Source of the DNA: Flaveria trinervia
Taxonomy: Eukaryota > Streptophyta > Magnoliopsida > Asterales > Asteraceae
NCBI GenBank assembly: GCA_025506515.1
Contig: CM046444.1
Coordinates: forward strand, 78,198,589 to 78,262,588
Direction of reading: 5' to 3'
DNA length: 64,000 nt
The notes beneath the pieces are model-generated. The model saw nothing but the letters and a program-made list of their open reading frames with translations. It did not search any database and was not told the origin of the DNA. Positions 45,891 through 58,186 of this stretch are shown here, one piece after another; within the stretch, counting starts at the first letter, position 1, and every line of letters begins with the position of its first letter. The position numbers and the translations under genes are program-made.

Positions 45891-46722
45891 TGCAGGACCA
45901 GTGAAGGGTGGTTAACTTACAACACAACAGCACAAAAAGGAGATTAACTTGACTAATCAAATAGTGAAACTGGATTAACCACAATAGATGATACTAAGAA
46001 CACAAGTAAGTAAGAGACATAACAAGATAGCAAGACACATGGAAATGGTTTTCAAGGTTGCAGTATATTGCCTTCTCAAGTTCTATTACAAGTGTTACAA
46101 AGCATAGAGGAAAGTTACAAGTATTTGAGATACATATACTACATCGTACATCCGACCGTACTTTGAAGGCCAGCCGGATACAATGACTATACACAACACA
46201 AAATCATTTATAGAGTCAAAAGGCAAATTGCCTTTTGACTTGTGACTATGACATGCCATAGCTCACATCCTAGTATATTACAAAAAGGATAAAATACATG
46301 AAGTAGAAAGTTATAGACTCAAGACCTTAATGTACAGTTACTTAAAGCATGGACCTTTTCACCAACTCATGCAAGTTGGTGACTTTATAGAGTTACAGCG
46401 GAAAGGAGTCCAGCTTTATGTAAAGTACATCAGATAAAGCACGTACACTAAAAGTCTTCGGAAGAAATCTGTCTTCAAGTGTTGGCTTTGGAAGACTTTG
46501 TCTCTGAAGCTTCGGAAGACTTCATCTTTGGCTTCGGAAGATATTGGTCTTGGCTTCAGAAGATTTCGCACTTAGAATATTTCTATTGCATGTGTGAAAC
46601 TTCCAAATCATTCTTCTTTAATGTACTTGTGCAGCATGTAGGAGACTTGAAGTGTTTGGAGTTCCCTCAGCCTTAACATGTATTCCTTACAACCAGCGGA
46701 CACAAGTATGGTCCTTCTAACA
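45891..46722 (-). repeat. 5' LTR of E
   Basis: 832 bp; minus strand runs TGTTAGAAGGACC to TGGTCCTGCA. TATA-like box (TATAAATG, minus) at 46205-46212. Right edge set by the TG...CA rule; there is no second LTR in the window to confirm it. Confidence 0.72.
46456..46562. other. CTTCNGAAG motif cluster in LTR of E
   Basis: Five copies in 107 bp, at 46456, 46486 (CTTTGGAAG), 46510, 46532 and 46554, in U3 upstream of the TATA box. Confidence 0.65.
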
Positions 46723-47199
46723 CTCCGCTGTAAATTTCTATGCAACTGCAGGGTGCTTTTCCCATTCCCATGTAGTTGACCATACTTTATTTCACTATTT
46801 ATTCTTTATCAATTAGTAAAGTTACAAAATTTAGTTGGTGACAAAAGGTAAGTCATGGACATGTCATGACTACCATATCTTACATATTATTTGATCTAAG
46901 ATACCTTATCTTTGATAATGAACTATTTGCTTAAGTCATAGGTTTCTAGTTGGTGTCAAAGATTATCTGAATATAGGTGCTAATATATATAGTTTCTCAT
47001 TGTAACTCATGTAATATTCTTGTAAGAGTCTTGTAATACTTTGAGTTGAGAAGTAATATATACAAGAATCTTGAAAATTGTTCTCTGTGTTATTAGTTAC
47101 TTAATATAGTATTATAAAATCTTAGAGGGATTTTGCATCATCTAATCGAGCGTGGTTGAGTGAATTTGAGATGAAATAAGTATGTAGTGACAAAAAAAA
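46723..47199. other. Unclassified AT-rich DNA
   Basis: No credible ORF. Some LTR-like character (ATATATATAG near 46985, repeated TTGTAA/AATATT words) suggests an old LTR piece, but no ends can be fixed. Confidence 0.3.
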
Positions 47200-48146
47200 C
47201 CGATCCTGCACGTACTAATCTGAGAGATTAGCAAATATGTTCATCAAGGAGATTGTAACTAGTCATGGTGTAACAGTCTCTATTGTATCTGACCGTGACA
47301 CCGGTTTACATCCAAGTTTTCGAAGAGATTCCTGGATGTGATGGGTATGAGGTTACATATTAGCAAAGCTAATCATCCTTAGATGGATGGTCAGTTAGAG
47401 AGAACTGTACAGATGCTAGAAGATATGCTTCGGGCATTCGCCATTGACTTTGAAGGAAATTGGGATGAATATTAACCATTAGCTGAATTCTCATACAACA
47501 ACAGTTATCATGCTAGTAATTATATGCCTCCTTATGAGTTGCTATACAGTAGGAGGTGTAGGACGCCCGTGTGTTGGGGCGATATCGAGTAGAAGGAGCT
47601 GGGAAGTATTAAGGTGATCGAGGCTACAACTAAAAGTTGGAAAATATCACGGCCTTTATGAAGGCATCAAAGGATAGACAGAAATTGTATGCCAACAAGA
47701 GGCGTAGACCAATCAAATTCAAGGTGGCGTATTGAGCTATATCGAAGGTTTCACCATGGAAGGGTATCGTTTGGTTTAGAAAGCGGGGCAAGTTGAGCCC
47801 AATCTACATAGGGACATTCTGAATCATTAATCGAGTAGGAGAGGTGGCCTATATGTTGGAGTTGCCTGATGAGTTAAATGGAATTCATCCAACATTCCAT
47901 GTATCTGATCTGAGAAAGTGCGTAGCTGATGAAGATATGGTTGTACCACTGGATGACATTGAGGTAGACGAGCGACTCAATTACGTGGAGCACCCAGTGG
48001 CAATCATCGATTAAAAAGAGAAGAGGCTACAGAATAAAGTGGTTCCATTGGTTGGAGTATAGTGGAGGCATAGAAAGGGATCCATGTCTATGTGGGAGAC
48101 TAAGGAAGAGATCAGACAATGTTACCCATAGGTGTTCGAGGAGTAA
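47200..48146 (+). pseudogene. pol: H: Ty3/gypsy integrase C-terminus and chromodomain relic
   Basis: Translating with frame corrections gives ERLANMFIKEIV, HGVTVSIVSDRDT, HPQMDGQLERTVQMLEDMLRA, LAEFSYNNSYHASNYMPPYELLYSRRCRTP, LELPDELNGIHPTFHVSDLRKC and HRKGSMSMWETKEE. This is the gypsy integrase core end, the GPF/Y-type region and a chromodomain, as in plant chromoviruses (Tekay-like by resemblance). Many stops and indels; upstream domains are missing. Confidence 0.8.
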
Positions 48147-48169
48147 CAGTTTCAGGGATGAAACCTCTA

Positions 48170-48183
48170 TAAGGGGGTGGAAT
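48170..48183 (+). other. Polypurine tract of H
   Basis: TAAGGGGGTGGAAT directly before TGTAACACC, the usual chromovirus PPT/LTR junction. Confidence 0.75.
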
Positions 48184-48900
48184 TGTAACACCTGGAAATT
48201 TTAAAAGAAAAGAAAAATAAGAATAAAAAGAAAGAAAAGAAAAATAACCCAAGTCAAAGTGTTAAAGTTGTAAAAAGACAAAGTTTGATATTATTTTGTT
48301 CAAAAGGTGGTATGGCGGCACACACCACCTCCTTTACTATCTTTCCCATCGTCTTTTAGAGAGAAAGCATAGAATTATCTTGGTTTAGGGAGAAGAAGTA
48401 GAAGAAGTCGCTTGAAGGTGGGTTTCATTGGGGTTTTGGTTGTTGTTGGTTGAGTTTCAGCCTTTGGGTGTGTTCTTATTTGTTGTGTGTGTGTTTGGTA
48501 GTGTGCTTTGGTGTATGAATTCCAAGAACTCTCAGGTTTGAAGAAGTCGTACTCGAAAGTTGTGAGAGGTGAGTCTAGATCCCCGGTTTAAATGTGTTTA
48601 CCGTTTTTAGGGGTTGAAAATGAATGTTAAAAACTATTTTTATGATGTTTGGGTGTGTACCCATATGTATGTGTGTGCCCTATCTTTGGGAGGGTGTGTT
48701 TGGGAATGTTTTGATTATTTTCAAGGTTGTATGTATGTTTCTATGCTTAGTAAGTTAGAACTAGGATATGAACATGTTAAGATAAGATTTCGGGTTTGAA
48801 AATGATGTTAGTTAGATAATAGTTACTCATGCACCCATCTAGTAACCACGCACCCAACTGCCCACGCACCTAAGTGCCCATGCCCCTAAGTCAGGCTCAT
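48184..48900 (+). repeat. 3' LTR of H, partial
   Basis: Starts TGTAACACCTGG. Includes A-rich DNA, a leader-like part, and near its end short CACGCACC/TGCCCATGC repeats (48830-48890). The 3' end is lost at the G LTR; the boundary is approximate. Confidence 0.6.
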
Positions 48901-49600
48901 TGACTGGGGTGTGAGATTGATATTCTCACAAGGACCAAATATGAGTCAAAGAATGAAGAAACATTGAATGCAAGAAATACTCATAAATGCACTTTGTATT
49001 AGTGAAGGTGATTGGTTACAATGAATGCTAGGGTTTGAGCATTAAATAGTAACAATTCACCTTGAGAACATACGACTAAACAAAATATTCAAATTGTCTA
49101 TATTGTCTATCAACAGTCACCTCACATACAAGGTTTTCTATTCTATTTATAGACTGACAAGATGCCTTTTACAAAATGAAGAAACAACACCTCACCTATA
49201 CATCGGAGAACTAGTCTAAGTCTTCATCAACCTTTCTTTTGTTCATCCACATTGACTAATGCGGATGTGTTGATCTTGATCAGCATTTCTTCTTCTCCTT
49301 CCGCATTAGTGTTTGGCCATGAGCATTGACAAATGCGGATGAACAAACACATGCGCATTTTGTGTCAAACATCCGCATTAGTTAATGTGGAAGAACAAAT
49401 ACTTGTCAGCATTTGTTTCCACCTATCTGTATTTGTTAATGCGAACAAACACTTATGCACATTTGTTCTACACCTTCTGCATATACAAATGTTGTTAGCC
49501 GCACTAGTCTTCTTTGAAGATTCTTCATCCACATTAATACTTGGACTTGTGCGATTTCTAGCAGAACAACCATCAACCAACCACTTGAACGGGTCCAACA
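48901..49600 (-). repeat. 3' LTR of G
   Basis: Minus strand starts TGTTGGACCCGTTC (49600). TATA box (TATAAATA, minus) at 49144-49151. U3 carries ACTAATGCGG/CCGCATTAGT repeats in both orientations (49245-49445). The left edge is chosen at TGACTGGGGT and is uncertain by some tens of bases. Confidence 0.65.
49245..49445. other. ACTAATGCGG motif cluster in LTR of G
   Basis: ACTAATGCGG at 49255-49264 and its inverse CCGCATTAGT at 49301-49310, with further AAATGCGGATG and CATCCGCATTAG copies to about 49385 and a weaker one at 49437. Confidence 0.6.
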
Positions 49601-49605
49601 ATACT

Positions 49606-49610
49606 CCCCC
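49606..49610. repeat. Left target-site duplication of F (CCCCC)
   Basis: CCCCC inside the PPT of G; second copy at 62171-62175. Confidence 0.8.
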
Positions 49611-50540
49611 TGACGGGATCAGCGATCACAAGTTTGATGTATTAGAGTCAAAGCAGTGGAATACGAACAAGAATTAGACAAATTGTAGCAAGCAATCGAT
49701 ACTTGTATGCATTAAGAGCACATACGGTTATAAGGAGAGAATATATATTTCCGATTTCAAGGAATGTTTATAGATATAGAATATTTCTAATCAAATCATT
49801 CATTCTTTCCATTCATTACCCACATATTACAGTAGGTTGTCACGCCTTATATAGAGTGCAACAATCACTGCTGTTATCACGGAAAGTGACAACTGGCAGA
49901 TCTAATACAAAAATAACTAACTCTTAACAAACTACTGAAATGTTCACAACTACTGAGAACATATCAGAGTGTTAAGTACAAAATATAAAACTACTGAAAC
50001 TACAATGACTGAAGAACAAGCTCTTCAGTCGTTTTACAAAACTACTGAAACATAAAACTACTGAAACTAGAAATATAAAACTACTGATATCACAACTACG
50101 AAGAAGTACTCTTCAGCAGTTGTGACAAACTACTGACGCTTCAGTACTTGATCTTCAGACTTTGACCTTCAGATGTTTCATCAGCTGATGACTTCAGTAG
50201 ATATCATCAGCTGATGTCTTCAGTCTTTGTCTTCAGACTTTGTACATCAGTTGTTGATCTTCAGCACTTGTAAACTCTTCAGCTGTTGTACTTCAGTACT
50301 TTGGTCTTTCAGCTTCAGCACTTGTGTTCTTCAGCTGTTCAGCTTCAGTACTTGTGTTCTTCAGCTGTTGTACTTCAGCACTTTAGTTCTTCAGCTGCTG
50401 GAGTCTTCAGCACTTGATCTTCAGTTGTTGAAGTCTTTAGCACTTGTCAAACTACTGATGAGGCTTTCAGCAGTTTTTGTGATACCATGTGGGACTTAGA
50501 GGTTTTCTGATCTTGGCTCATTGGTTCTTTTGGTCCAACA
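49611..50540 (-). repeat. 3' LTR of F
   Basis: 930 bp, TGACGGGATC to GGTCCAACA (plus strand). TATA box (minus) at 49847-49853; hairpin of TGACTGAAGA/TCTTCAGTCG type near 50004-50032; motif-rich U3. Confidence 0.93.
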
Positions 50541-50551
50541 AACTCCCCCTG
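50541..50551 (-). other. Polypurine tract of F
   Basis: CAGGGGGAGTT (minus), adjacent to the LTR. Confidence 0.85.
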
Positions 50552-50755
50552 AACCAATGCAGCCAAAACCTCTAAATTATTCGTTGTCCCACTTATTGTT
50601 GGCAAAGTGTTGGTCTTTTTCCTTCTTGATCAGTAGAGAAGATGACCCATGTAAGCTCCGCCTGGGAAGAAATCTCAAATATTTGTTTGGCAGAGTATGA
50701 ATGGGAACTCTGTTTTGGGGAACAGGACACAGAGGTGTTATCCCATTCATGAGAT

Positions 50756-53700
50756 TTACATCCCTATAATGAGTCTGTATGACTCTCGAACATAGGCCTG
50801 AAGGAGAACAACTTGTTCCTCCTGAGAGAGTTCTTCTACTCCTCCTTCGAAGAAGAACTCTGGACCATAGTACTCTGATAAGTACTTCATGGCCTGCCAT
50901 TTTTCAGCTCCACCGTAGTTACCTCCCTATATACAAATTCATCAGGATGGTTGCCTTCAAGGAGTAACTGGAGCTCATTCTTCTGGATGTCTTCAAGCTT
51001 TTTATATAACAACCCCTTCTAATCATCTTGTTTTCTAGTAAAGCTTGAGGGGTCTTCTTTGCTTGGTGAGCTCTCTTGAATTCATCAATGATTTCCCAAG
51101 GTGAGACTACAACGGCCAACATGATGGTAGAATCTATTGTTTTTCGTACCTGGCCATTGTATCTGTGAGGAATAGTTCTTTTATAGATTCTAGAACTCAC
51201 CCTGGGGTCCGGCCATACTCTCACTCTCTCCTTTTGATACTGAAAAGTGTGCCTGAGAGTGTACAGCCTTTGAGCATGCCCTTCATGGCTTGAATAGATG
51301 ATGATTGAGGAAATTCCTTGTCAACCATCTTCAACAGTTGCTCATCGTGCTGTTTCTGCTGTTCTTCTTCTTCTATCTTGACTCTGACCATTTCCTTTGA
51401 GAGTTAGGTGTGATCATGGGTTGACTTCGGGGTTTTGGCAGCTTTAGAACAGCAGAGAGTGGCAGACTATTATCTTCATCCTCCTCTTCGTCTTCTTCTT
51501 CCATCCTCAGCACCCTTCTCCTCCTTCTGGGTGCATCACTGGATGATGGTTGGGTTGGTGAAGGAATTAGTTTTGAAGAACGAGGATGTTTGGATTTTGG
51601 CTTAGAGATAGGTTGGGAGATTTGAGGGATAGAATCTGTTTGAGTGGGTGGAAGGGAAGGTTGATCTAGCATCTTTGTAGTTAGTTTCGCCTTTGTGAGT
51701 TTAGCCATCTCTAACCTTTTACCAGCCCCAGCCTCATCAAGGGCTTCCACAATAATCCTTTGTTGAATTGCTCAGACAGACAGATTCTGGTGGCTATAGC
51801 CAGAATGCTGTCCCTGGTCCACGCGCGGATCTCTATTAATGATCTCCTAAGTATTTTGCAATAAAGCGGATCATTATTTCCAACCTCTCTTTTTCCAGAG
51901 CATAATACCTGCCCATCGGGTTTGTATCTCTTTCACTTCCAACCTTCTGATCTCACTATCCAGGTGGCTGTGTCAAACCCTGCCTGAAGAGTTGTTCAAT
52001 TATTTTATCCATGGAGCGGCTATGTGTAGTGTCAGCTTTTTTACCAGCTCCTCCAAGGATTTTTCTTCAGCAGTATGACCATCAGCACTTTTCTTTCGCT
52101 TGTAAGTGAGCAGAGGTTGCTTTTCTTTCTCCTCCTTTTGAGCTTGCTTTTCTTCCTTCCTTTCCTCTGATCTTTTCCTCTTCTTTTCTTTCACTGCAGT
52201 ACTCTCCCCCTTTTTGGATGCATTGGAGGAGGGGGTTTGTACCGCAGAAAGAGTCTTTTGTACAGCAGCATCAATCAAGGGCTGTAAAGTTGAGGAAAGC
52301 CTCTCATCAATGGCTTTAGTCACAATATCAGTGATTATGGGTGTGATGAGAGGGAGGGAATTTTGAAGTACAGTACTTATTTGCTTAGCAGGGTTCTGCT
52401 CCTGAGAAGTAGGGCCTGAAGCAGTGGCAGGTGGTTGAGTTTGGAGTGGTTCAGTGTTTGGGGAACCTTCAAGTGAAGGTGCCATCTGTGGGTGGGTAGA
52501 GGCAGATGGTCTTTCTCCTTGTGAGAGTTGATCAAATAGGTTTTGCAGCCTACTGACCTTCTCTTCAAGGATTGTGTTCTGGGCAAGAACATCGTAGAAA
52601 AAGCCCAGGTCATCATCAGCCGAAGCTATCTCATCTGACCTCCTGCTTAGAGCAGGATTTACATGCACTGGGTGTAGACCAGTTGATGCATGTGCCCCTT
52701 GTGCTTGTACTGGGGACTTCCAGCCTCAGGACAGTGTCCATCATCGGCTGTTGCCTCTAGTGAGGTCTTGGCAATGTTACCAGCCTCATTCTGATCATGT
52801 GCTGAGTCAGAGGAGGTGGCAGCCTCACTAGATATTCTAAGCTCCTTGTCTACACCAGGAGATAGAAGTGGTAAACCCCTATGCTGTGGGTTCTCAAGCG
52901 CACTGTGTTCCTCCCCCTCAATTGTAGAGGTATTCCCAGTAGTAAGTGGTTGCTGGGGAGGGGGTGAGGAATGCAGTTGAGTCAGCACTTGTGCAACTAT
53001 TAAAGTTGGCCTGTGAGGGGCGGTGTTTGGGGTGAAGGGATAGAAGCAGTGTGCACCTGGGGAGGTTGGTGCTCTTCAATGGCAATCCCCTCAAGTGAGG
53101 AAGATTCCAGATATGTAGGTACCCCTTTTGTGGTTGCTGCAGGCTCCTGTTGAGAGGAAGCCTGAGCGGCTATGGCTGGAAGAGTCATTGTATCCTCTAG
53201 GGGGTTTAGACTAGTGGATATATCCTGCGGTTGTGTTGCAGGGGCATCCTCAGGGGACTCAATTCCCTGAGTAGCCGTTTTGGGTTTCTTTTTGGTGGGT
53301 TTGGTGGGGACTTTTGATTTGGAGGTGGTGGCTGTGGGTTCCAGTTGCGTGGGTTTTCGCAGCTTGGCAGCCATTTTTAGTGTCTGGTCAGAGTTGTGCC
53401 GGGAGTATACTTCCGGTAGAACAGCCGTAGCAGGGACTCCCAAGCCAACAAGTCCCTCAGCATTAAGCTGGTTTGTAATGATGGCCATTATGAACCGTGG
53501 ATATAGTATCCAACGGTTGGCAGTTACTTTTTGAGCCATGTCCTTGAGCCCCGGAAATATTATTTCTGAAAAGTTTAGTGGTTGTTGCTCAAGAATAGAG
53601 TACATTACCTGTTGCCATTTTGTCGACATTTGATCCCAAGACAACGTCTTAGGGGCCAAACATACATTCACCATGTGAAAGATTAGGCGCTCAGCGTCAT

Positions 53701-54086
53701 TAGAGTGTCTTCATGATAGTGGAGGCACTGAGATCACCTTGATATCCATGTTGGGCAAAGGATAGATCTGGTGCCCTTCGGATATCCAGCAGGAGAACTA
53801 GCATCATTCAGATGAAGAATTTGGCGGATTATTGCAGGAGTGATGACTACTTCTTTATTGTTGATGACCGACTGGAGAGATGGTGTGTTGTTCTCCCAGT
53901 GGTAATAGTAACGTTCATCCAAAATTGTTGAAGGGATTCGGCATGTAGTATGGGATTCAGAAGAAATGCCGTATTGTATTGGGACTGAACCATAAGATCG
54001 ATAGCAGTATCGAACTTAGGCCAGATAGGCGATTTAGTGAGGTAGGCAACACAGTTGTGTCGCGGTTTAATTTGCATGGACGCCAT
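50756..54086 (-). pseudogene. aORF of element F (env-position extra ORF), indel-broken
   Basis: Start MASMQIKPRHNCVAYL at 54086; end TAA at 50756 by alignment with B. N-terminal conserved domain (about 53450-54086; MVNVCLAPKTLSWDQM), KVPTKPTKKKPKTATQG linker, coiled-coil and basic part (52000-52668, with KEKKRKRSEERKEEK), an RRRRR run then acidic stretch (about 51480-51530), C-terminal domain (VWPDPRVSSRI, VVSPWEIIDEFKRAH; 50919-51224). No membrane segment. At least seven single-base indels versus B. A TATA box lies 72-79 bp upstream. Function unknown. Confidence 0.78.
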
Positions 54087-54157
54087 TGAGAATGAGAAGT
54101 TTTGGAGAGGAACGTTAGGTTTGAAGAAGATGAAGCATTGAGAGCTTAGGTCAGGGA

Positions 54158-54165
54158 TATTTATA
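54158..54165 (-). promoter_or_regulatory. Internal TATA box before aORF of F
   Basis: TATAAATA (minus) 72-79 bp upstream of the ATG at 54086. A pyrimidine-rich leader like that of B follows. Confidence 0.6.
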
Positions 54166-54184
54166 GGGTACGGGTAAGAAAACG

Positions 54185-54510
54185 ACTGAAGGATGTGGTG
54201 TTAGTCATCAGTAGTTTTAAACGACCGTTGACATGGTATTATCCTTTCAGACGTTGAAACAGCTGAAGTCGTGGTGTTAGGCATCAGTAGTTAGAAAACT
54301 ACTGAAGACCGTGGTTTTGACTTCAGATGATTGAAACAACTGAGGACTTGGTGTTTGTCATCAGTAGTTATGAAACTACTGAAGACAGTGGTTTTGTCAT
54401 CAGCTGTTGTAAACAACTGAAGACTTGGTATTAGTCATCAGTAGTTATAAAACTACTGAAGACATGGTTTTGCTTCAGTTGTTTAGAATGAAACAACAGT
54501 TGTACAAACG
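54185..54510 (-). repeat. Tandem ~39-bp hairpin units in pol-aORF spacer of F
   Basis: About eight units like those at 16505-16830, such as TCAGTAGTTATGAAACTACT. The remaining spacer to 54848 holds scattered TCAGTAGTT and CAGCTGTT words. Confidence 0.75.
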
Positions 54511-54848
54511 ACTGAAGAGAAAGTTCTCTTCAGCTGTTTTCGTCAATTCTTAGCTTTTCAGCTGTTTCATACTGTCCTCAAACATTCATCAGCCTTTTGG
54601 CTGATTTCAGTTGTTTCATAGGACATCAGTACTTATCTATTTTTACTGATCGCAGTAGTTGTAACAACATCAGTAGTTGTAACTACATCAGTAGTTTAGA
54701 ACAGATGAAGCACTTCAGTACTTGTGAGACATGTGGCCTTCAGTAGTTATAAAAACTACTGAAGGTAAAAGAGCTCATCAGTACTTATATGTGACATAGT
54801 TACTAATGATCATCAGTACTTATTACTAAGATCATCAGTAGTTGTCAC

Positions 54849-57800
54849 TTATTCTAGCTGCAGCATACCAAGCCTTAACACCAGGTTTTGGAAAGTTGAA
54901 CTATCCAAAGGCTTAGTAAAAATGTCTGCAAGCTCATCAGCACTAGGCTCAAACTTAGGATCAATCAGACCTTTTTCAAAACAATCTCTTTAAAATGATG
55001 TCTGATCTCTATATGTTTGGTCCTAGAGTGCTGGACTGGATTTTTGACAATGCAAAGAGCTGAAGCACTATCCATTAGCAATGGAGTCTTAGTCTCTGTA
55101 ATGCCATAATCCAGAAGTTGGTTTTGAAGCCAGAGTACCTGAGATGTACAACTTGCCGCAGCAATGTACTCTGCTTCAGCAGTTGATGTAGCAACTGAGG
55201 TCTGTTTCTTGCTCTGCCAAGAAATCAAGCAGTTGCCTAGGAATTGACATCCACCAGAAGTTGATTTCCTGGTCAACTTACACCCTGCATAGTCACTGTC
55301 AGAAAAAGCAACTAATTTTCCAGAATGTCCAGTAGAATACCATAAACCTAGAGATGGAGTGCCTTGCAGATATCTAAAGATCCTCTTGACTGCAATCAGA
55401 TGAGACTCTTTAGGTGCAGCCTGAAATCTAGCACAAACACATGTAGCAAACATAATATCTGGTCTAGAAGCTGTTAAATACATCAAGGACCCAATCATAC
55501 ATCTGTAAAGTGTTTCATCAACCACTTTACCTTTCTGATCTGTATCCAGTTGTGTGGTGCTGCACATGGGGGTAGAACAGGGCTTACAGTTTTGTAAATC
55601 AAACTTTTGCAAAAGATCTTTTGTGTATTTGGACTGATGAATGAAAATTACATGAGCCTTTTGTTTGATTTGCAACCCCAGAAAGAACTGTAATTCTCCC
55701 ATGGCACTCATTTCAAACTTCTGTTGCATCAACTTTGTAAAGGCATCACACAACTTGGATCAGAGGATGCAAAAATGATATCATCTACATAAATTTGAAC
55801 AAGTAGATTATGCTGCCCAGCTTTCTTAATGAATAAAGTCTTATCTATGGAGCCTCTAGTGAAGTTGTTTTCCAGAAGAAAGTTTGATAATGTCTCATAC
55901 CAGGCTCTAGGAGCTTGTTTTAACCCATAAAGAGCCTTATCAAGCTTATACACCCAATTAGGATGTTTATTGTCCTCAAAGCCTGGAGGTTGACATACAT
56001 AAACCTCTTCTTTAATTTTTCCATACAAAAATGCACTTTTGACATCCATTTGAAAAACTTTAAGGTTTTGATAAGCAGCATAAGCTAAAAACAATCGAAT
56101 TGCTTCCAGTCTGGCTACAGGGGCAAAGGTTTCATCATAATCAATACCTTCTTCTTGTGCAAACCCTGAACAACCAGTCTGGCCTTGTTCTTAACAATAA
56201 GCCCATTTTCATAAGTTTTGTTCCTAAACACCCATTTAGTGCCTATTGCACACTTACCTGGAGGTAGAGGAACCAGTTCCCACACTTGCTGTTTCTTGAA
56301 CTGAAGAAGCTCAAGCTGCATGGCATCAACCCATCCATTGTCCTTTAAAGCAATGTGATAATTCTTTGGCTCTTGCTGACTGATGAAGAGAGCATAGAAG
56401 CAGAAATTTGACAATTGACTTCTTGCTGATACTCCAGTGATATCACCAATGATTTGAGACATAGGGTGATTCTTCAGATCTTGATACACACGAGATCTGT
56501 GCAAGTGTTTGTAGCAGGCTCAGCAGTAACAGATGGTGATGGTGAATCATTTCCTTGAACCAATCAGTGGATGGTAATTCAAAGGAAGTTGAATTCGAAG
56601 AGATCTCATCAGCATTTGTTGTGGATGGTGCTACTGGAGCTACAGGAACATCAGGTCTAGCTGAATCAGGCAGCTGATCACTAAACCTGAAGAGTGAGTA
56701 CTGCAATCATCATCATCATCAGCAGTACCACCAGGTGGTGAACTGTTGACAGGAGCAACAACAGGAAATTGATAGGAACATATTGCAGTATGTCCAAATC
56801 AAATAACTCCACAGGGCTTTGTGGAATCTTGTCCTTTGGAGATTCATTGAACTTAACATGTAGAGTTTCTCAACCATCTTTGTTCTGCAATTGAAGACTC
56901 TGTATGCCTTAAAGTAGATGAATAACCAACAAAATACCCTGCATCCACCTTAGGATCAAATTTTTGGAGTTGATCCTTAGTGTTGAGAATAAAACAGGGA
57001 CACCCAAATGCTTTGAAAAATGAAATCAGAGGAGCCAAATGATGGCGAACTTCATATGGAGTCTTCATCAACCTCTGATTTACTAAAACTCTATTTTGCA
57101 CATAGCAAGCTGTGTTGACAGCTTCAGCCAAAGGTCAGTGGCAAACCTAAGTCAGCCAGCATAGACCTTGCAGCTTCAATGAGGGTCCTGTTCTTTCTTC
57201 CACTACTCCATTTTGTTCTGGAGTCCTTGGGATGCTAAACTGCCTTTTGATTCCCTTTGAAAGATAGAAGTCATCAAGTGTATGATTTCTGAACTTAGTT
57301 CCATTGTCACTCCTAATACACTTGATGGAAGGGAATACTGCTTCTCAATATACAACACAAAGTGAATAATCTTCTGAGCAACCTCATCCTTTGAATGTAG
57401 AAAGAAAGTCCATACAAATCTGGAGTAATCATCCACAATTACCAGACAGTATTTCTTCTTTGCCATGCTTATTACTCTCACAGGACCAAATAAATCCATA
57501 TGCAGTAATTGCAAGCAGGCAGTGGACTTAGGCTCTTCAATAGGAGGGAATGAGACTTTGTGCTGTTTTCCTTTTAAACAAGCAGTGCAGGTTTCATCAC
57601 AGTGGAACTCCTTTATTGGTAAGCCTCTGACTAAACTATGGTGGGTAAGCTGATTCATGTTTTTGATATTAACATGACCAAGCCTTCTGTGCCACAGTTT
57701 AGATTCTTGAGAAGAGGGTTTGGAAAATAAGCATGGATTGCCTTTGAGATCTATTTTCTTGGAAAGATCTAAGGCATACACTCTTCCTGTCCTGTTCGCT

Positions 57801-58146
57801 CTCAGGAGAGTGTGATCATCCAACACCTTGTCAATCAAGTGCAAAACTTTGGATGACAGAATCCTACAGTTTTGACTGGTGAAAAGAGCAACATGGCCTT
57901 TATCACACATTTGACTGACACTCAGAGATTGTACTTGAGATTTTCCACATGATTAACATCATCAAATTTGATTTCTCCATTGGAGACAAAGCCCTTACTA
58001 ATGATGTAACCCCTAGCATCATGGCCAAAAGAAACAAAACCCTTCTTTCCTTGAGAGTAGTCATGAAGAAGAGAGCTGTTCCCAGTCATGTGCATAGATC
58101 CCCCACTGTCTACATACCAGATGCTACTTTGGCATGTTGAAGAACC
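54849..58146 (-). pseudogene. pol: pol of element F (PR-IN-RT-RH), indel-broken
   Basis: Protease IWYVDSGGSMHMTG (about 58095-58120), integrase LWHRRLGHVNIKNMN and CLKGKQ (about 57700-57570), HMDLFGPVRV (about 57500), core continuing to about 57190. RT KWVFRNK (about 56230) to YVDDIIFASSD (about 55770), RNase H SDSDYAGCKLTRKSTSGG (about 55290) to the end. Frame breaks near 57925, 57330, 57195, 57125, 56910, 56705, 56505, 56165, 55755 and 54990 are mostly loss of one base in short runs. Catalytic motifs are otherwise kept. Confidence 0.85.
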
Positions 58147-58186
58147 CTGCAAAAATAAACAATCAGTTAGTTTTAGAGACCTAAAC
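58147..58186 (-). other. gag-pol junction of F with splice-like signals
   Basis: AAG|GTTTAGG at 58186, CTAAC, TTTTGCAG|GG ending at 58147; 40 nt as in B. The Trp codon is TAG here, ending gag a few residues early. Confidence 0.33.

Larger units (their letters stand above)
40253..46722 (-). mobile_element. Element E: Sirevirus-type Ty1/copia, 5' part only
   Basis: 5' LTR (45891-46722), PBS, gag, and pol up to the RT/RNase H border, where D interrupts it. RNase H, any aORF and the 3' LTR are left of the window. Its LTR and its gag linker differ from the A/B/C/F family and carry their own CTTCNGAAG motif. Confidence 0.85.

Noticed and set aside
46723..47199. Host gene remnant between E and H
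   Set aside because: AT-rich with no reading frame, splice pattern or recognisable protein; looks more like LTR debris.
48614..48799. Short Cys-rich plus ORF (possible small peptide gene)
   Set aside because: Lies inside the H gypsy LTR, has no homolog in the window and no supporting signals.
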